Shown: one piece after another, positions 27,254 to 36,542 of the stretch | How the letters are laid out: the number at the start of each line of letters is the position of its first letter | Numbering within the stretch: the first letter of the stretch is position 1 | Origin: Acidobacteriota bacterium | GTDB lineage: Bacteria > Acidobacteriota > Blastocatellia > Pyrinomonadales > Pyrinomonadaceae | Length of the DNA stretch: 64,000 nucleotides | Reading direction: 5' to 3' | Assembly (NCBI GenBank): GCA_025463135.1 | Contig: JAOAPY010000036.1 | Coordinates: 32,837-96,836 of the forward strand | Made by a program: the position numbers and the translations under genes | The notes under the pieces: generated by a model | The model's input: only the letters and a program-made list of their open reading frames with translations | What the model was told of the DNA's origin: nothing | The model's database searches: none

Positions 27254-27390
27254 CGGCGCGAATGGTTAAGCATTGGGTTTCACTTTATCACAACGCGCCG
27301 CTAAGGGCACTTGGGGTCAGGCCTGCGATTCGATCGAAAATTCATGCGACAAAACCGTCCTGCTTGTGAAAAATCGGGATCGCTTTTGAC

Positions 27391-27512
27391 TTCAAAGCGT
27401 GTGCGAAATGTGTGGCAATAGAGAACGGGCGACGCCATGATCGCTGGCGTCGCCCGTAGTTGGATATTGGTGCCCGCTAATGGATTCGAACCATTGACCC
27501 CTCGCGTGTGAA
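27391..27512. other. Left attachment site (tRNA-Val 3' duplicate)
   Basis: 27468-27512 repeats exactly 45 bp of the tRNA-Val(CAC) gene found at 41772-41816, from the CCA end to the anticodon loop. To its left, 27410-27458 repeats 49 bp of 41708-41756 exactly, including a 13-bp-stem hairpin at 27425-27457. This is the far copy left by site-specific integration into the tRNA gene. The spacer 27254-27736 shows no gene; GTGTGCGAAA occurs at 27399 and 27645. Confidence 0.92.
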
Positions 27513-27736
27513 TCGTTTTTGGACCGTTTTCTCGCGATATCTCCCGTTATCAAAAAGTGGCTCAAAGACCGATGTTTATTGGCTAGTAATGAAATCAGCT
27601 TTAACTTGACAACGCTGCTATGCTCTCAGAATCACATCCAAAAAGTGTGCGAAAGTGTGTGCAAGTCCGACGAACTTTAGTTTGTCGAAGTCGAACGCCA
27701 CACCTTCAAGTTTGTTGTGCAACAGGAGGTGTCGAA

Positions 27737-28954
27737 ATGAGAGCACGAGTTGGATCAGTTGTCAGAAGAAAAGGTCGCGGCAGGGGCGCGAAGCCGACGT
27801 GGTGGGCGCGCGTCACATACACCGATCCAGTGACGGGAAAGAGACATGATCGTCAGCGACGAGCTGAGAACAAGGTGGACGCGGGCGACTTGGTCCATGA
27901 CCTTCTCGCGGAAGTCGATGCAACTGGTGGACGGTCGCTCGCGAAGGAGCACATGACGTTTCTCGATCTCGCGACCTACTTCGAAAAGCAATACCTCAAG
28001 CCAGCCGAATACGTGGACGGGCGCAAGGTTGCCGGCGTCAGGAGCCTTTCGCGGGCTGTGGCGGCTGTAAAGGTCCTTAAAGAGCACTTCGGCCAGCGGC
28101 AGCTTCGCGGCGTTACTCATAGCGATATTCGCGACTTTAGGGCCGAAAGACTTGCGACTAAGACGAAGGCAGGGAAGCAGCGCAGCGTCGCCGCCGTCAA
28201 TCGCGAGCTCGAGAAATTGCGCAGGCTTTTAAACATCGCGGAGCGCGAGGGCTGGATTCTGCGGAACCCGATGCGTAGCGGAGATCCGTTAATCAGCGTG
28301 GCTGACGAACGGAAAAGGGAACGGATCATCACCCGCGATGAAGAACTGCGTTTGCTCACCGCCTGTGATGATCGGTGGCGCAGACACTTGCGGCCAATAG
28401 TAATCTGCGCCCTTGATACCGGCATGAGGCGAGGTGAGATTCTGTCGCTCAAATGGAGTGACGTCGATTTCGAAGAACGCGTGTTGACCATCCGCGCTTT
28501 CAATACAAAGACCATGAAGCGGCAGGTGTCGTTGACCATACGCCTCGCCCTGGAACTGGAGACGCTCTGGGAATCATCGCCGAAGACCAGAGACGGGCTC
28601 GTATTTGGTTTCACCAATAACGTCAAGCGCAGTTTCACATCGGCGCGCACCGCAGCGGGCTTGCCGGATATTCGCTTTCACGATCTCCGCCACACTGCCG
28701 CGACGCGCTTGGTCGCCGCCCACCTTCCATTGCCGGAAGTTGGCCGCGTCTTGGGCCACACACAGGCGAACACAACTTATCGCTACGTGAACGCGAACAT
28801 CGAAACCACAAGGCGGGCTGCAGCGGCCCTCGACGCATTCAACTCGGAAGGCCTGGAACAAATCGCAGTTGCGGAATCAGCAGAAGCGTCCGAGATGGTA
28901 CTGGACGCAACCGAGGCGGTAAACTGGCGGACGCAGAGCCAGCCGGAGTGGTAA
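27737..28954 (+). CDS. int: Tyrosine-type site-specific integrase
   Basis: A 405-aa phage-type integrase. The start at 27737 follows AGGAGG; an in-frame ATG at 27620 would add 39 unlike residues. The N-terminal arm-binding domain reads RARVGSVVRRKGRGRG with the WWARVTYTDPVTGKR strand typical of AP2-like integrase arms. The core-binding SAM-like domain is at about 95-190 (FLDLATYFEKQYL). The catalytic domain shows Arg in ALDTGMRRGEILSLKWSD, His-x-x-Arg in RFHDLRHTAATRL, and the tyrosine nucleophile near the end in TTYRYVNANIETTRRAA. It lies 220 bp inside the left att repeat and reads into the element, as expected for the recombinase that put the element into tRNA-Val. Confidence 0.93.
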   Translation: MRARVGSVVRRKGRGRGAKPTWWARVTYTDPVTGKRHDRQRRAENKVDAGDLVHDLLAEVDATGGRSLAKEHMTFLDLATYFEKQYLKPAEYVDGRKVAGVRSLSRAVAAVKVLKEHFGQRQLRGVTHSDIRDFRAERLATKTKAGKQRSVAAVNRELEKLRRLLNIAEREGWILRNPMRSGDPLISVADERKRERIITRDEELRLLTACDDRWRRHLRPIVICALDTGMRRGEILSLKWSDVDFEERVLTIRAFNTKTMKRQVSLTIRLALELETLWESSPKTRDGLVFGFTNNVKRSFTSARTAAGLPDIRFHDLRHTAATRLVAAHLPLPEVGRVLGHTQANTTYRYVNANIETTRRAAAALDAFNSEGLEQIAVAESAEASEMVLDATEAVNWRTQSQPEW

Positions 28955-28979
28955 ACTGAATTGAATCTGGAGAGTCACT

Positions 28980-29300
28980 ATGGCAACACTGGAACAAATA
29001 CTAGACGAAGCGAGGAAGCTTCCCATTGACGAGCAGCGCCGGCTCCGCGACGCGTTGGAAGCTCTCACCACTAACGGCGACAAACAGCCTTCCTACCGAA
29101 CTCACGCGGAAGAACATGCTTGGGTCGAAGCCCACCGTGAAGAATTCCTCGATCAGTGGGTTGCGCTTGATGGAGGCGATCTCATTGCGCACGGTACCGA
29201 TGCGCGCACTGTGTATGACGAAGCTCGGGCCAGAGGCACGACTGCCCCCTACCTCGTTCACGTTGTCCCAAACGTCGAGGCGTATGTCGGGGGATGGTGA
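28980..29300 (+). CDS. DUF5678 domain protein
   Basis: A 106-aa protein. Residues 1-35 form a helical start with a short L-E-E-A-R pattern (LEQILDEARKLPIDEQRRLRDALEAL), and 44-104 are a DUF5678 domain (HAWVEAHREEFLDQWVALDG, LIAHGTDARTVYDEARARG). DUF5678 genes are often found next to a retropepsin-like gene, and here the next gene is such a one. The pairing hints at an accessory or toxin-antitoxin-like unit, but no function is established. It is 25 bp after int and could be cotranscribed. Confidence 0.75.
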   Translation: MATLEQILDEARKLPIDEQRRLRDALEALTTNGDKQPSYRTHAEEHAWVEAHREEFLDQWVALDGGDLIAHGTDARTVYDEARARGTTAPYLVHVVPNVEAYVGGW

Positions 29301-29306
29301 AGCCAA

Positions 29307-29710
29307 GTGCATCTACTCGAGTTTGAGACCCTCCACACTTATGGAACAGAAAAAAGAAGCATCGAGCTTCCCGTGACGCTCCGGTTTGGTGACCGTACGG
29401 TCACATTTCCAGCCCAACTCGACACAGGTGCCACGTTCTGTGTATTTGAACGGGGATATGGCGATACGCTGGGGTTGTCCGTCGAGTCCGGCGAGCGAAT
29501 TCGTTTACCACGGCGACGGGAAGTTTCGACGCTTACGGTCATATTGTGACGTTGGAAACGTTGCGCTATTCGTTTGATATAACGGTTTACTTTGCGGCGC
29601 AGGAGAGTTTCAAGCGGAACGTGTTGGGCAGACGCGGTTGGCTGGACCACGTACGCCTCGGCTTGGTTGATTACCAAGGTGAACTTTATCTAAACCGATA
29701 CAGCGATTGA
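29307..29710 (+). pseudogene. Retropepsin-like aspartyl protease, frameshifted
   Basis: Begins with GTG 7 bp after the DUF5678 gene. The first frame has FPAQLDTGATFCVFERGY, the D-T-G active site of a one-domain retroviral-type protease, up to ESGERIRL. The frame then runs into a stop at 29547, but a shift near 29500-29510 opens a frame that continues as a typical second half (TGSFDAYGHIVTLETLRYSF, then LGRRGWLDHVRLGLVDY) to a stop at 29708-29710. The match to the family on both sides shows a single frameshift, which is either a real inactivation or a sequencing error. If the gene is intact it would encode about 134 residues. Confidence 0.8.
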
Positions 29711-29882
29711 TTTAGTTTTTGCCTGATTGCCTCTGGGAGTCTCACTCCATCTGCGAATCAGACGGTGACGCAGCTTGGTCTGAAGAGGTCAAACGACGTA
29801 TACCTGGGATCGATGTCGCAACTGTCGAATAAATTCCATGGGGAGAAGTACCGCTTCGCCATTCAAGGATACAACCTTGATT

Positions 29883-30764
29883 TCAAGCAACCGCGCGCAA
29901 TCCATCATTAATTGCAGCAATGGCAGACCCGGGCGGTAAGTCAACCTTATCGGAAAAGATGAAGACCTCGGCACCTTTATACGCCCGAGCCGCGTTATAT
30001 TGAAGCATGTATTGAAAGGCTCGACGTTCTCGGTAGTGAGCGAGTACATCGGGACATGAATCATAGGAAACTACCCATGGAAGCTTCACTCGAGTCTGAA
30101 TAACCTTCGAAATCCTCGCATGATCAGTTGCCTTATAGTGATTAGGGTAAAGTCGGTCTGCCTTATGAAAGTATGGCGGATCGCAATAAACAAGGGTCTT
30201 GACCGGCAGTCTGGGCAAATAATCTATCAGGAAGCGTTCAGCATCCCAATTCCTGATTTTGATAGATGCTCGCTTTGCAGCGATCGCTTCAATACGGGTT
30301 ATTAGTTCGTTCCGCGGAAACCTAGCATCTATTTTCCACTTGCCGGTCTGACTTAGGCCGCCTATCACACCTCCTGTGAGTATCCCGGAGCGATTGCATC
30401 TGTTGAGATAAAACATGGCGAATCCTAGGTCCAAGCGATCTGCGACATGGCGAACCTTAAAAACCTCTCGTTGTCTTTTCCATTCATCCACAGTCAGCGA
30501 AGCTCGTGATATCTTTCGGCAAAAGTTTTCGGTTTCATTCAGTATTGAGTGCCAGAAGGCATGCACTCCGATGCAGGAATCATTGAGGTGAACATGTGAT
30601 ACTCGCTTTCTTAGCAATAACTCGAAAGCGATACCAGCGCCTCCTGCATAAGGCTCAACATAGTGACCACCGAGCAAATTGTTCGCCGTGAGTATTTCAT
30701 CAAGAAAAGGCCAGAGTCGCTGCTTTCCGCCTGGATAGCGCAATGGTGTCTTGTACGTAGTCAT
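29883..30764 (-). CDS. D12-class N6-adenine DNA methyltransferase (Dam-like)
   Basis: A 293-aa class alpha (D12/Dam family) DNA adenine methylase. From the ATG at 30764, the motif X start is TPLRYPGGKQRLWPFL (residues about 6-20), motif I is EPYAGGAGIAFELLL (about 37-50), and motif IV is VYCDPPYF (about 193-199), the DPPY site for N6-adenine methylation. It keeps FYLNRCNRSGI and GGLSQTGKW, seen in Dam-family enzymes. An ATG at 30824 would overlap the upstream gene by 40 bp. It is the last gene of the minus-strand module, 20 bp after the ParB-like gene, so may modify host DNA for a restriction or other defence function. The recognition site cannot be told. Confidence 0.88.
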   Translation of the reverse strand: MTTYKTPLRYPGGKQRLWPFLDEILTANNLLGGHYVEPYAGGAGIAFELLLRKRVSHVHLNDSCIGVHAFWHSILNETENFCRKISRASLTVDEWKRQREVFKVRHVADRLDLGFAMFYLNRCNRSGILTGGVIGGLSQTGKWKIDARFPRNELITRIEAIAAKRASIKIRNWDAERFLIDYLPRLPVKTLVYCDPPYFHKADRLYPNHYKATDHARISKVIQTRVKLPWVVSYDSCPDVLAHYRERRAFQYMLQYNAARAYKGAEVFIFSDKVDLPPGSAIAAINDGLRAVA

Positions 30765-30784
30765 TGGCAATCCAAAGGAAAGAT

Positions 30785-32131
30785 TCAGCCGTTCATCTCT
30801 TCCAATAGTGGAAAGACGTTCCAAAAGAGAAGGCTGATGTCGGACGGCGAGATGGAAAAAGATGGGCTGTGAATGAGTTGATTGAAGGATGTTACCGAGA
30901 GGATGCCATTAGGTTTTCCGAGTTCAGTCATGGCACCGTGAAGCAGCTTCACCTTTGCCTTATCGGCGCCGTTGTGGGTTCGATGTTTGGTGATGTCGCG
31001 GAGAACATCTACAAGTTTTTTGTCTGAGCCATCAGATTTTTGTGCGGAAGGCCCCCCGGACTTCTTGTGGTCGCTGCAATATGCCTTCGCCGACAATTCA
31101 AAAATGCTTCTCAACAAGAAGCAAAAAGCATGAGGATACTCTTCGTGCCTGAGGCTCTTGATCTCATTTACGAGCGTCACAATCTTTTCTCGGCCCTTAC
31201 CCCTCACTTTAAACTCCTTGAGTGCTTTGCGAACGGACTTAGGATCGTTTGAGGCATGGGTTGGAGCTTGAGCTTTCTTTGCCCCGGCTCCGCCTGAGGC
31301 TGTCGGCTTGGCTGCGCCGCTACCCGCCTGCGTTTGCGTAGCTTGAGGTTTTGATTGAAGACCGTAGGCCGTCCCCCAGAATGGGGTACCAGCTCTGAGC
31401 TCCTTGAAACCGAGATGAGAGATTCCAATATCGTAGAGTATTTGATCCAAGAGCCGTTTGTTCTTTGCCGGATATTGAGCGACCAAGTCTGATACTGATT
31501 TGAAGGTAAGGTGTGGTGTAAGTTTTTGAATTGCTTCATCCAGAACCGTAAGGGGATAATCACCCGCCCACCTTTCGGCTTGCTGGGTTGAGCGATTCTT
31601 ACCCAAGGACAGATACTTCTCCAGGAGATCGAGTCCAAGTTCCGAAGCATTGTTCTGATCTCTGCCATAACGGGCTCTCGCTACTGCAGTCCAATCTGTT
31701 CTACCTGCCTTTTCGCCCTTAGCATGAGTCCTCGACACCAGTCTATCTACAAGAGCTGTCTCTGATCTGTTATAAACAGCGCATGGCACGTCGCTATTTT
31801 CCTTCTTCCATCCGGCAGAAAGAGCTCGAATTCTCTGCTGAATGTTTTCCGGGACCTCGATGTTTTTCTGCAATCCGAGAATCAATTTTAGCGCGGCAAT
31901 CCGCCGGTTTCCTTCTTTCACGACGAGCTGCTGACTGTTGTCAAGAACGATGATGTTTTCAGTCGGACTATAACCGTCGTCTAAGAGGCTTTCCATGAGG
32001 GCCCAGAATCGATCCGGCTCGATGCCGATCAAAGCATTGATCGCATGCTCCTCATCGGGCTGATGTACTGTACGAAAATTCTTTAGGTCGAGGTGAAGGG
32101 ACGCGACCGACTCATGTTTGCTATTTGGCAT
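30785..32131 (-). CDS. ParB-like nuclease-fold protein
   Basis: A 448-aa protein of unknown role. The N-terminal 150 residues look like a ParB/sulfiredoxin-fold domain: an N-terminal LHLDLKNFRTVHQ strand, then LLDDGYSPTENIIVLDN and VVKEGNRRIAALKLILGL with the G-x-R-R motif used for nucleotide binding in this superfamily. Residues about 300-345 are a low-complexity A/T/Q-rich linker. The C-terminal 130 residues are helical and end LSVTSFNQLIHSPSFSISPSDISLLFW, like C-terminal domains found in some defence-associated proteins. It precedes the Dam-like gene by 20 bp and follows the 267-aa gene by 179 bp. ParB-like domains also act as CTPases or nucleases, which could matter here. Confidence 0.7.
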   Translation of the reverse strand: MPNSKHESVASLHLDLKNFRTVHQPDEEHAINALIGIEPDRFWALMESLLDDGYSPTENIIVLDNSQQLVVKEGNRRIAALKLILGLQKNIEVPENIQQRIRALSAGWKKENSDVPCAVYNRSETALVDRLVSRTHAKGEKAGRTDWTAVARARYGRDQNNASELGLDLLEKYLSLGKNRSTQQAERWAGDYPLTVLDEAIQKLTPHLTFKSVSDLVAQYPAKNKRLLDQILYDIGISHLGFKELRAGTPFWGTAYGLQSKPQATQTQAGSGAAKPTASGGAGAKKAQAPTHASNDPKSVRKALKEFKVRGKGREKIVTLVNEIKSLRHEEYPHAFCFLLRSIFELSAKAYCSDHKKSGGPSAQKSDGSDKKLVDVLRDITKHRTHNGADKAKVKLLHGAMTELGKPNGILSVTSFNQLIHSPSFSISPSDISLLFWNVFPLLEEMNG

Positions 32132-32310
32132 AAGGCATGAAGGATGGGGTTGAGGTTAACAGACTCTTGTTTACGAGTGCCTGCAAATGCTGCCGTATAT
32201 TACAGGAGAGTGGTTAAATCTAGCAACGAAGGGCGGACTACATTCGAATCGGACAGTCGACCAAACTTTGGGTCTAGGCTGAGTGATTGTGTTCTCAAAA
32301 AACGCCTTCG

Positions 32311-33114
32311 CTACGACAAGTCAATATTCTTCTCGCGGTCCCGCTTAGTGGTGTCTACCGTTCCCTCCAAGTCGGATTCACCAACATGCAGCCCTCTGGC
32401 ATCGAACACCTCAAGGTGGGAAGCGTGTCCATAGTGAAGATGATCGACATACCAATAGCGCCGAGTTTGAATCTCTAAGTGAACCCTTCGGCCTTGCTGA
32501 AACTGTCCAGTCTTTTGAAACCGCGTGACATCTCTGAGCACAGTCTGACCATCAGCAGGTGGGCGATTTGAATTGTAATCGTAGTCAACAGAGCCAAGAT
32601 CAAGAACTTCCTTTAGCCAGTCAGCTAGTTGAGTTTTGTTTTCAGCGCATACCACACGAGAAGTCACTGAGCCATTCTTTATTACATCGAGCACAAGGCG
32701 CGGGCTATATCTCGAATTTGGAAAATTGATTAGCGTTCCCAACAACCCTTGATTTCGTAGCTTCCTCTCGGCTATCTCGGCCATACTAGTCTCTCGCACG
32801 TCGAGACCTTCACAAGTGAACGCATCATCATGCGAATGAACCGGATTCTCCCGCCAGTTCGCCGCCTCAATCCTGTTTAGAGTGTCGAAGAGGAGTTGAG
32901 TTAAGGACTTCTCGGTAAGTCTATTCATGCTAGCTGTCAATACTTCGTCGCGTACCGCCCTATACGGAAGATGGGGCTCGCGATAGAACGTGTAGTCGAC
33001 CGTTAGTCCCTGAATGATATTGAGAACCCCGACGAACACTCGAAAGCCTTCTTCCAGTCTTTGCCTATCATAGAACTGTTCATGAAAGGAGCAATCGTTT
33101 AGATATATTTCCAT
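32311..33114 (-). CDS. Unknown 267-aa protein of the DUF262/DUF3696 module
   Basis: I do not recognise a named family. The protein is hydrophilic, with no signal peptide or membrane segment. It starts MEIYLNDCSFHEQF, has a charged helical middle (EVLTASMNRLTEKSLTQLLFDTL) and ends with a beta-rich, aromatic section HLEIQTRRYWYVDHLHYG followed by HLEVFDARGLHVGESDL. The latter looks like a small beta domain. Its ATG follows the stop of the ATPase gene directly (TAG then ATG), so the two are translationally coupled and probably form a complex. It sits in the position where a sensor or effector would be expected. Confidence 0.7.
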   Translation of the reverse strand: MEIYLNDCSFHEQFYDRQRLEEGFRVFVGVLNIIQGLTVDYTFYREPHLPYRAVRDEVLTASMNRLTEKSLTQLLFDTLNRIEAANWRENPVHSHDDAFTCEGLDVRETSMAEIAERKLRNQGLLGTLINFPNSRYSPRLVLDVIKNGSVTSRVVCAENKTQLADWLKEVLDLGSVDYDYNSNRPPADGQTVLRDVTRFQKTGQFQQGRRVHLEIQTRRYWYVDHLHYGHASHLEVFDARGLHVGESDLEGTVDTTKRDREKNIDLS

Positions 33115-34344
33115 CTATACGTTGAAGAGTCGTGCAAGGTCTAAGTTGGCCTGATCAAAAAAACCATCAGGCCAGTGTCTGATGGAGCCATTACCTTCAA
33201 TGGGAATGCGCGTAATTCTATCCGCAGGAGCGCGGTCAAAAGAGAGAATGCTTATATCATTCGGTTCAAGAATCTTGTCGAGAACAGCCAATCTCAGGCC
33301 GTTTAGAATGTGATCACTATGTGACTCTACATATACTTGCACGCCATTAAGACTAACCCGTGAGAGAAATCGACTGATTTGAGATTGAGCATAGGGATGA
33401 AGGTGCGCCTCAGGGTTTTCCACGATTAATTTCTCCCCTGGACGGGCGATCAGACCCGAAACGATGATCGGAAGTGCATAGCTATACCCAAAGCCTACGT
33501 TGACGGGCTTATAGGTTGTGGAGGACTGCTCCGAATTCATTGTTAGAATCACAATATTCGCTTCTGTCGGGGTAACTTTGACCCTTCCACCGTCAAAGAC
33601 TTTGTTCAACCAGGCTTCCGATTGATCTATTACAGTGTTCGTCGAGCCAGACGACAAGCGCAGCACCTCGTCTACGAGATCTTCGCGCTTCTTGGAGAGA
33701 ATATTGGCAGTGTATTCGCCCTTTGCGCCAACGTTGGGAAACTCGGCAAAACTCTGCCTTGGGTAGAAATCTCGTGGCCCTATGCGATCAGCCGACACAT
33801 AGTGAATCCTAGTGAAATCAACAAGGCCATGTATGAATCCAAAGGGTTCCCCCCAGCTTCGGACTTCCTCAAAGAGCATATTTCTCCACGGCAGGTCCCT
33901 TCGACTATCCTCGTAAACCAAGTACCGATCGGTCTTTTGTGGGAACAAGTCCATCTGATACGTGGCGCCACCGAATTCACCTGTAATACTGACCTTCTCG
34001 ATCTGCGCCACCATCTCATCAAAAGGATTCTCTCGGAGAATGTAAGTAAGCCAGGCTGAACCTGCATCTGAGCGAAACTCAAAGGAGACTTCTATAGGCT
34101 CAGTCCTAGATACGGAACTGCTCCTAACGTCGTCGAAACTTCCGAGTTCGACGCAACTCCCGTTGAAAATAATCTGGTCAGTCGTTCGGCTATGTTCGGG
34201 AGACTGGCGCATGAGAAGCAATCCTTGAAGCACAGTGGATTTCCCGCGTCCGTTTATCCCTGCAAGCAGATTAATCTTGCTCGTTGGGATACTAACTTCC
34301 GAAGTAAAACCCTTGAAATTGGTGTAACGTATTGTGGTGATCAT
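33115..34344 (-). CDS. AAA ATPase, DUF3696/OLD-like
   Basis: A 409-aa ABC-type ATPase related to RecF/SMC/OLD proteins and to DUF3696 members. The N-terminal signature is TTIRYTNFKGF, Walker A is NLLAGINGRGKSTVLQGLLL (residues about 26-45), the ABC-like or D-loop region reads GLIARPGEKLIVENPEAHLH (Walker B plus H-like signature), and SHSDHILNGLRLAV follows. There is no TOPRIM domain as in OLD nucleases. It overlaps the DUF262 gene by one base and is followed with no gap by the 267-aa gene, so the three are one translation-coupled unit. In other systems such ATPases control nuclease-like partners. Confidence 0.88.
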   Translation of the reverse strand: MITTIRYTNFKGFTSEVSIPTSKINLLAGINGRGKSTVLQGLLLMRQSPEHSRTTDQIIFNGSCVELGSFDDVRSSSVSRTEPIEVSFEFRSDAGSAWLTYILRENPFDEMVAQIEKVSITGEFGGATYQMDLFPQKTDRYLVYEDSRRDLPWRNMLFEEVRSWGEPFGFIHGLVDFTRIHYVSADRIGPRDFYPRQSFAEFPNVGAKGEYTANILSKKREDLVDEVLRLSSGSTNTVIDQSEAWLNKVFDGGRVKVTPTEANIVILTMNSEQSSTTYKPVNVGFGYSYALPIIVSGLIARPGEKLIVENPEAHLHPYAQSQISRFLSRVSLNGVQVYVESHSDHILNGLRLAVLDKILEPNDISILSFDRAPADRITRIPIEGNGSIRHWPDGFFDQANLDLARLFNV

Positions 34345-35675
34345 TAGTACGAACCGAGAGTCGTTTCCGCTAGCTCGAACCTCCTCTTAACGCGCCTTGT
34401 GTCACCGGTCGAAAACTGAATCGCTTCCAAATAATCCGAGTTCTTAAGCAGCTTTTCGTAATTTTGGAGAATGGAGCTCTTATTTTGCCTTAATTCGCGA
34501 TCGCTTTGAGTTGTGAAGAAGAAGAACACCGACTCCATCAAGGCAATGTTTATTCGACCGCGTCCTTTCGTTGTGGGTAATCTAAAGTTGTTCTCTCCCC
34601 AAAACTCGTACGTTACTGTCATTACCCGTTCAAATTCATTTACCAACTCCGGAAGCCCGTTATCCATAAGATTCATTCGAGTCAGCGCTTCGCCCAGAAA
34701 TGCATCCATATCATTCTTATAGTCTGTGCGATAGTCGAATATTTTGAAGGCGAGACACCTTAGGACCGCTTCGCGGTCTTTCATTCTTCTGGGTGAAATC
34801 CCGTTGTCGATAGCAAGCCTGAAGTACTTCTTCTCCGCCACTTCTTTGAGAAGTCGAGTCGCCGGACCAATGTAGAAGCAGTTTCGAATTTCTTGTCGGG
34901 ATAGTTGAGTTCCGCCAGTATTAATACGATGGAAAATATCGTAGACCATCGGCAGCGGCACACTGGGCTTTATCACGAAGAGAAAGAACTTCTTGTCTTC
35001 AATTTTGGCTTGTAGGCTAGTATCGAGTTGATCGAAACGCAGCCCGTTAAGACCTTTTAGAACTTCGAGATCCGAAAGCGCGAAACTCTTTAGTTTTGTA
35101 TATTCCTCGAGTGTGGCAGTTCGTTGCAGCCCGTCGACTATAATGAAGCGGCCGTCCTTACGCTTGTTAACGTAAAGGGGCGGCAACGGAATGTTAAGCA
35201 AAACGGATTCGATGAACTGAGACTTCTGTTTGGGTTTCCAAACTCGATTTCGTTGGAATTCTGGATCGATGATAAGTCTCTTCTGTTCGATCTTTCTCAT
35301 CCACTCAAACACCGTTTGAGGCTCCTCAGTGATATCAACCTCTTCAGGCATATCGTACGGATAGATTGAACCGGTTTTTCCATACTCGACGTCATTCTCG
35401 TCGTCCAGCTGATCGCGGCGAGCATAAACATACCCCGGAATTGATGAAATTCCGTCGGGAACATTTACTTGTTTTCCAATCTGAAGATTTTCGCAATTGC
35501 GATAGTCGGACTCGCTGTCGAAAACGACATACCCGTTTGCGTCAAAGAACGCACCTGGAAACTCAGTCAGCTTGTGATACCAAGTGCCCTCCTCACTATA
35601 CAGAGCGTGCTTCGCCCCGACTTTCCATTCGTCGTTCAGCCTCTTTCCATTCGCCTTTTCTTCCGATATTGACAT
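34344..35675 (-). CDS. DUF262 domain protein (GmrSD/ParB-like)
   Basis: A 443-aa protein, first gene of the module. The N-terminal 115 residues are unlike anything I know (SISEEKANGKRLNDEWKVG and LTEFPGAFFDANGY). A DUF262 domain follows: LIIDPEFQRNRVWKPKQKSQ, LLNIPLPPLYVNKR, FIIVDGLQRTATLEEY (the D-G-x-Q-R-x-x-T motif of the GmrS/ParB-like fold), and VYDIFHRINTGGTQLSRQE. The DUF1524 HNH nuclease of complete GmrSD enzymes is not present, so it may bind and hydrolyse nucleotide without its own nuclease, or use the ATPase. It overlaps the ATPase gene by one base. Expression probably starts in the 870-bp spacer upstream (35676-36542), where I see no gene. Confidence 0.85.
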   Translation of the reverse strand: MSISEEKANGKRLNDEWKVGAKHALYSEEGTWYHKLTEFPGAFFDANGYVVFDSESDYRNCENLQIGKQVNVPDGISSIPGYVYARRDQLDDENDVEYGKTGSIYPYDMPEEVDITEEPQTVFEWMRKIEQKRLIIDPEFQRNRVWKPKQKSQFIESVLLNIPLPPLYVNKRKDGRFIIVDGLQRTATLEEYTKLKSFALSDLEVLKGLNGLRFDQLDTSLQAKIEDKKFFLFVIKPSVPLPMVYDIFHRINTGGTQLSRQEIRNCFYIGPATRLLKEVAEKKYFRLAIDNGISPRRMKDREAVLRCLAFKIFDYRTDYKNDMDAFLGEALTRMNLMDNGLPELVNEFERVMTVTYEFWGENNFRLPTTKGRGRINIALMESVFFFFTTQSDRELRQNKSSILQNYEKLLKNSDYLEAIQFSTGDTRRVKRRFELAETTLGSY

Positions 35676-36542
35676 GGGTATCGATTGTCTAAAGCATTAA
35701 GCCACAACCTCTGTTCAGTTAACAAACAAAGACTTCTATCGTCGACGGCCTACGGTTAAAGTTACCGCACTCTCGAAGGGCCGCAACGATTGCGCTAGTC
35801 AATTAACCGATTCCCGAGAAGAACACGATCATGATGCGCAAAAGTCCACAGGGCTTGAATTCTAGCGCGAAACTGCACGGAGTTAACCAAGATTCTGACG
35901 GTCATCCGATAATCGAGAATTATGTCCTAGTCAGACATGCGGCGCGCCATCTGGGAGAGCGATGCCACGCCGTATGCACTGGAACATAATTGCGAATATC
36001 GTACGGCCGGCGTCTCTTTAGTTATCTCTCCGTATCTACGTTGCGCTCCTATTCTCAGCGTGGCTCATGTCGCTTGCACTTTCGACGCGATCGAAGCAGA
36101 GGCAGTAGCCGAAGTGACGAACTCAGTCAAGGATCTCCGCTGACGCTGCGATGGACTGCGCGAATTTTTGAACCCTTCGCTATGTCCTTGAGCGCACTCT
36201 TCGCCCCGGCCAAGCCAGTCGACACGAGCGGCGGTGGGCAGCTAGCCATCAAGCCGTTCTTAATCTCAATCGGTAACAGCGAGTCCGGGCAGTCGGGCCT
36301 GTTTACGATGAGCTGGAGTGTGCGCGAACGTGACAAAGAATCAAACCGGGGAGGGCAGACAAGATAGAACCCGCATTTCAACTTTATCATTCCGCTAAAC
36401 CTTGTGTTTTCAGTAGCTTTAGAATCTATCCAAACTATTAAGAAACTTGGGCAACTGGGGGAGTAGCTTAAGCTCATTATCCGTCGTTGGTTGTGGCTTT
36501 ATTCTTGCTAAGAAATCCGCATCCCGATCAGCGGAGGATTCA
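35676..36542. other. Long spacer between divergent cargo blocks
   Basis: The 867 bp between the DUF262 start and the small plus-strand gene hold no reading frame that I can support. Short frames on either strand lack family likeness and a Shine-Dalgarno. It should contain the promoter of the minus-strand module. Confidence 0.6.

Noticed and set aside
27590..27625. TTGACA as integrase promoter
   Set aside because: A TTGACA is present at 27606 but no -10 box lies at 16-18 bp, so I do not call a promoter.
28117..28650. Minus-strand frame of 177 codons inside the first integrase
   Set aside because: It lies opposite a clear integrase gene, has arginine/serine-rich shadow composition and no family likeness.
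35937..36367. Short plus-strand frames in the cargo spacer
   Set aside because: They overlap in two frames, have no start signals and no family likeness.
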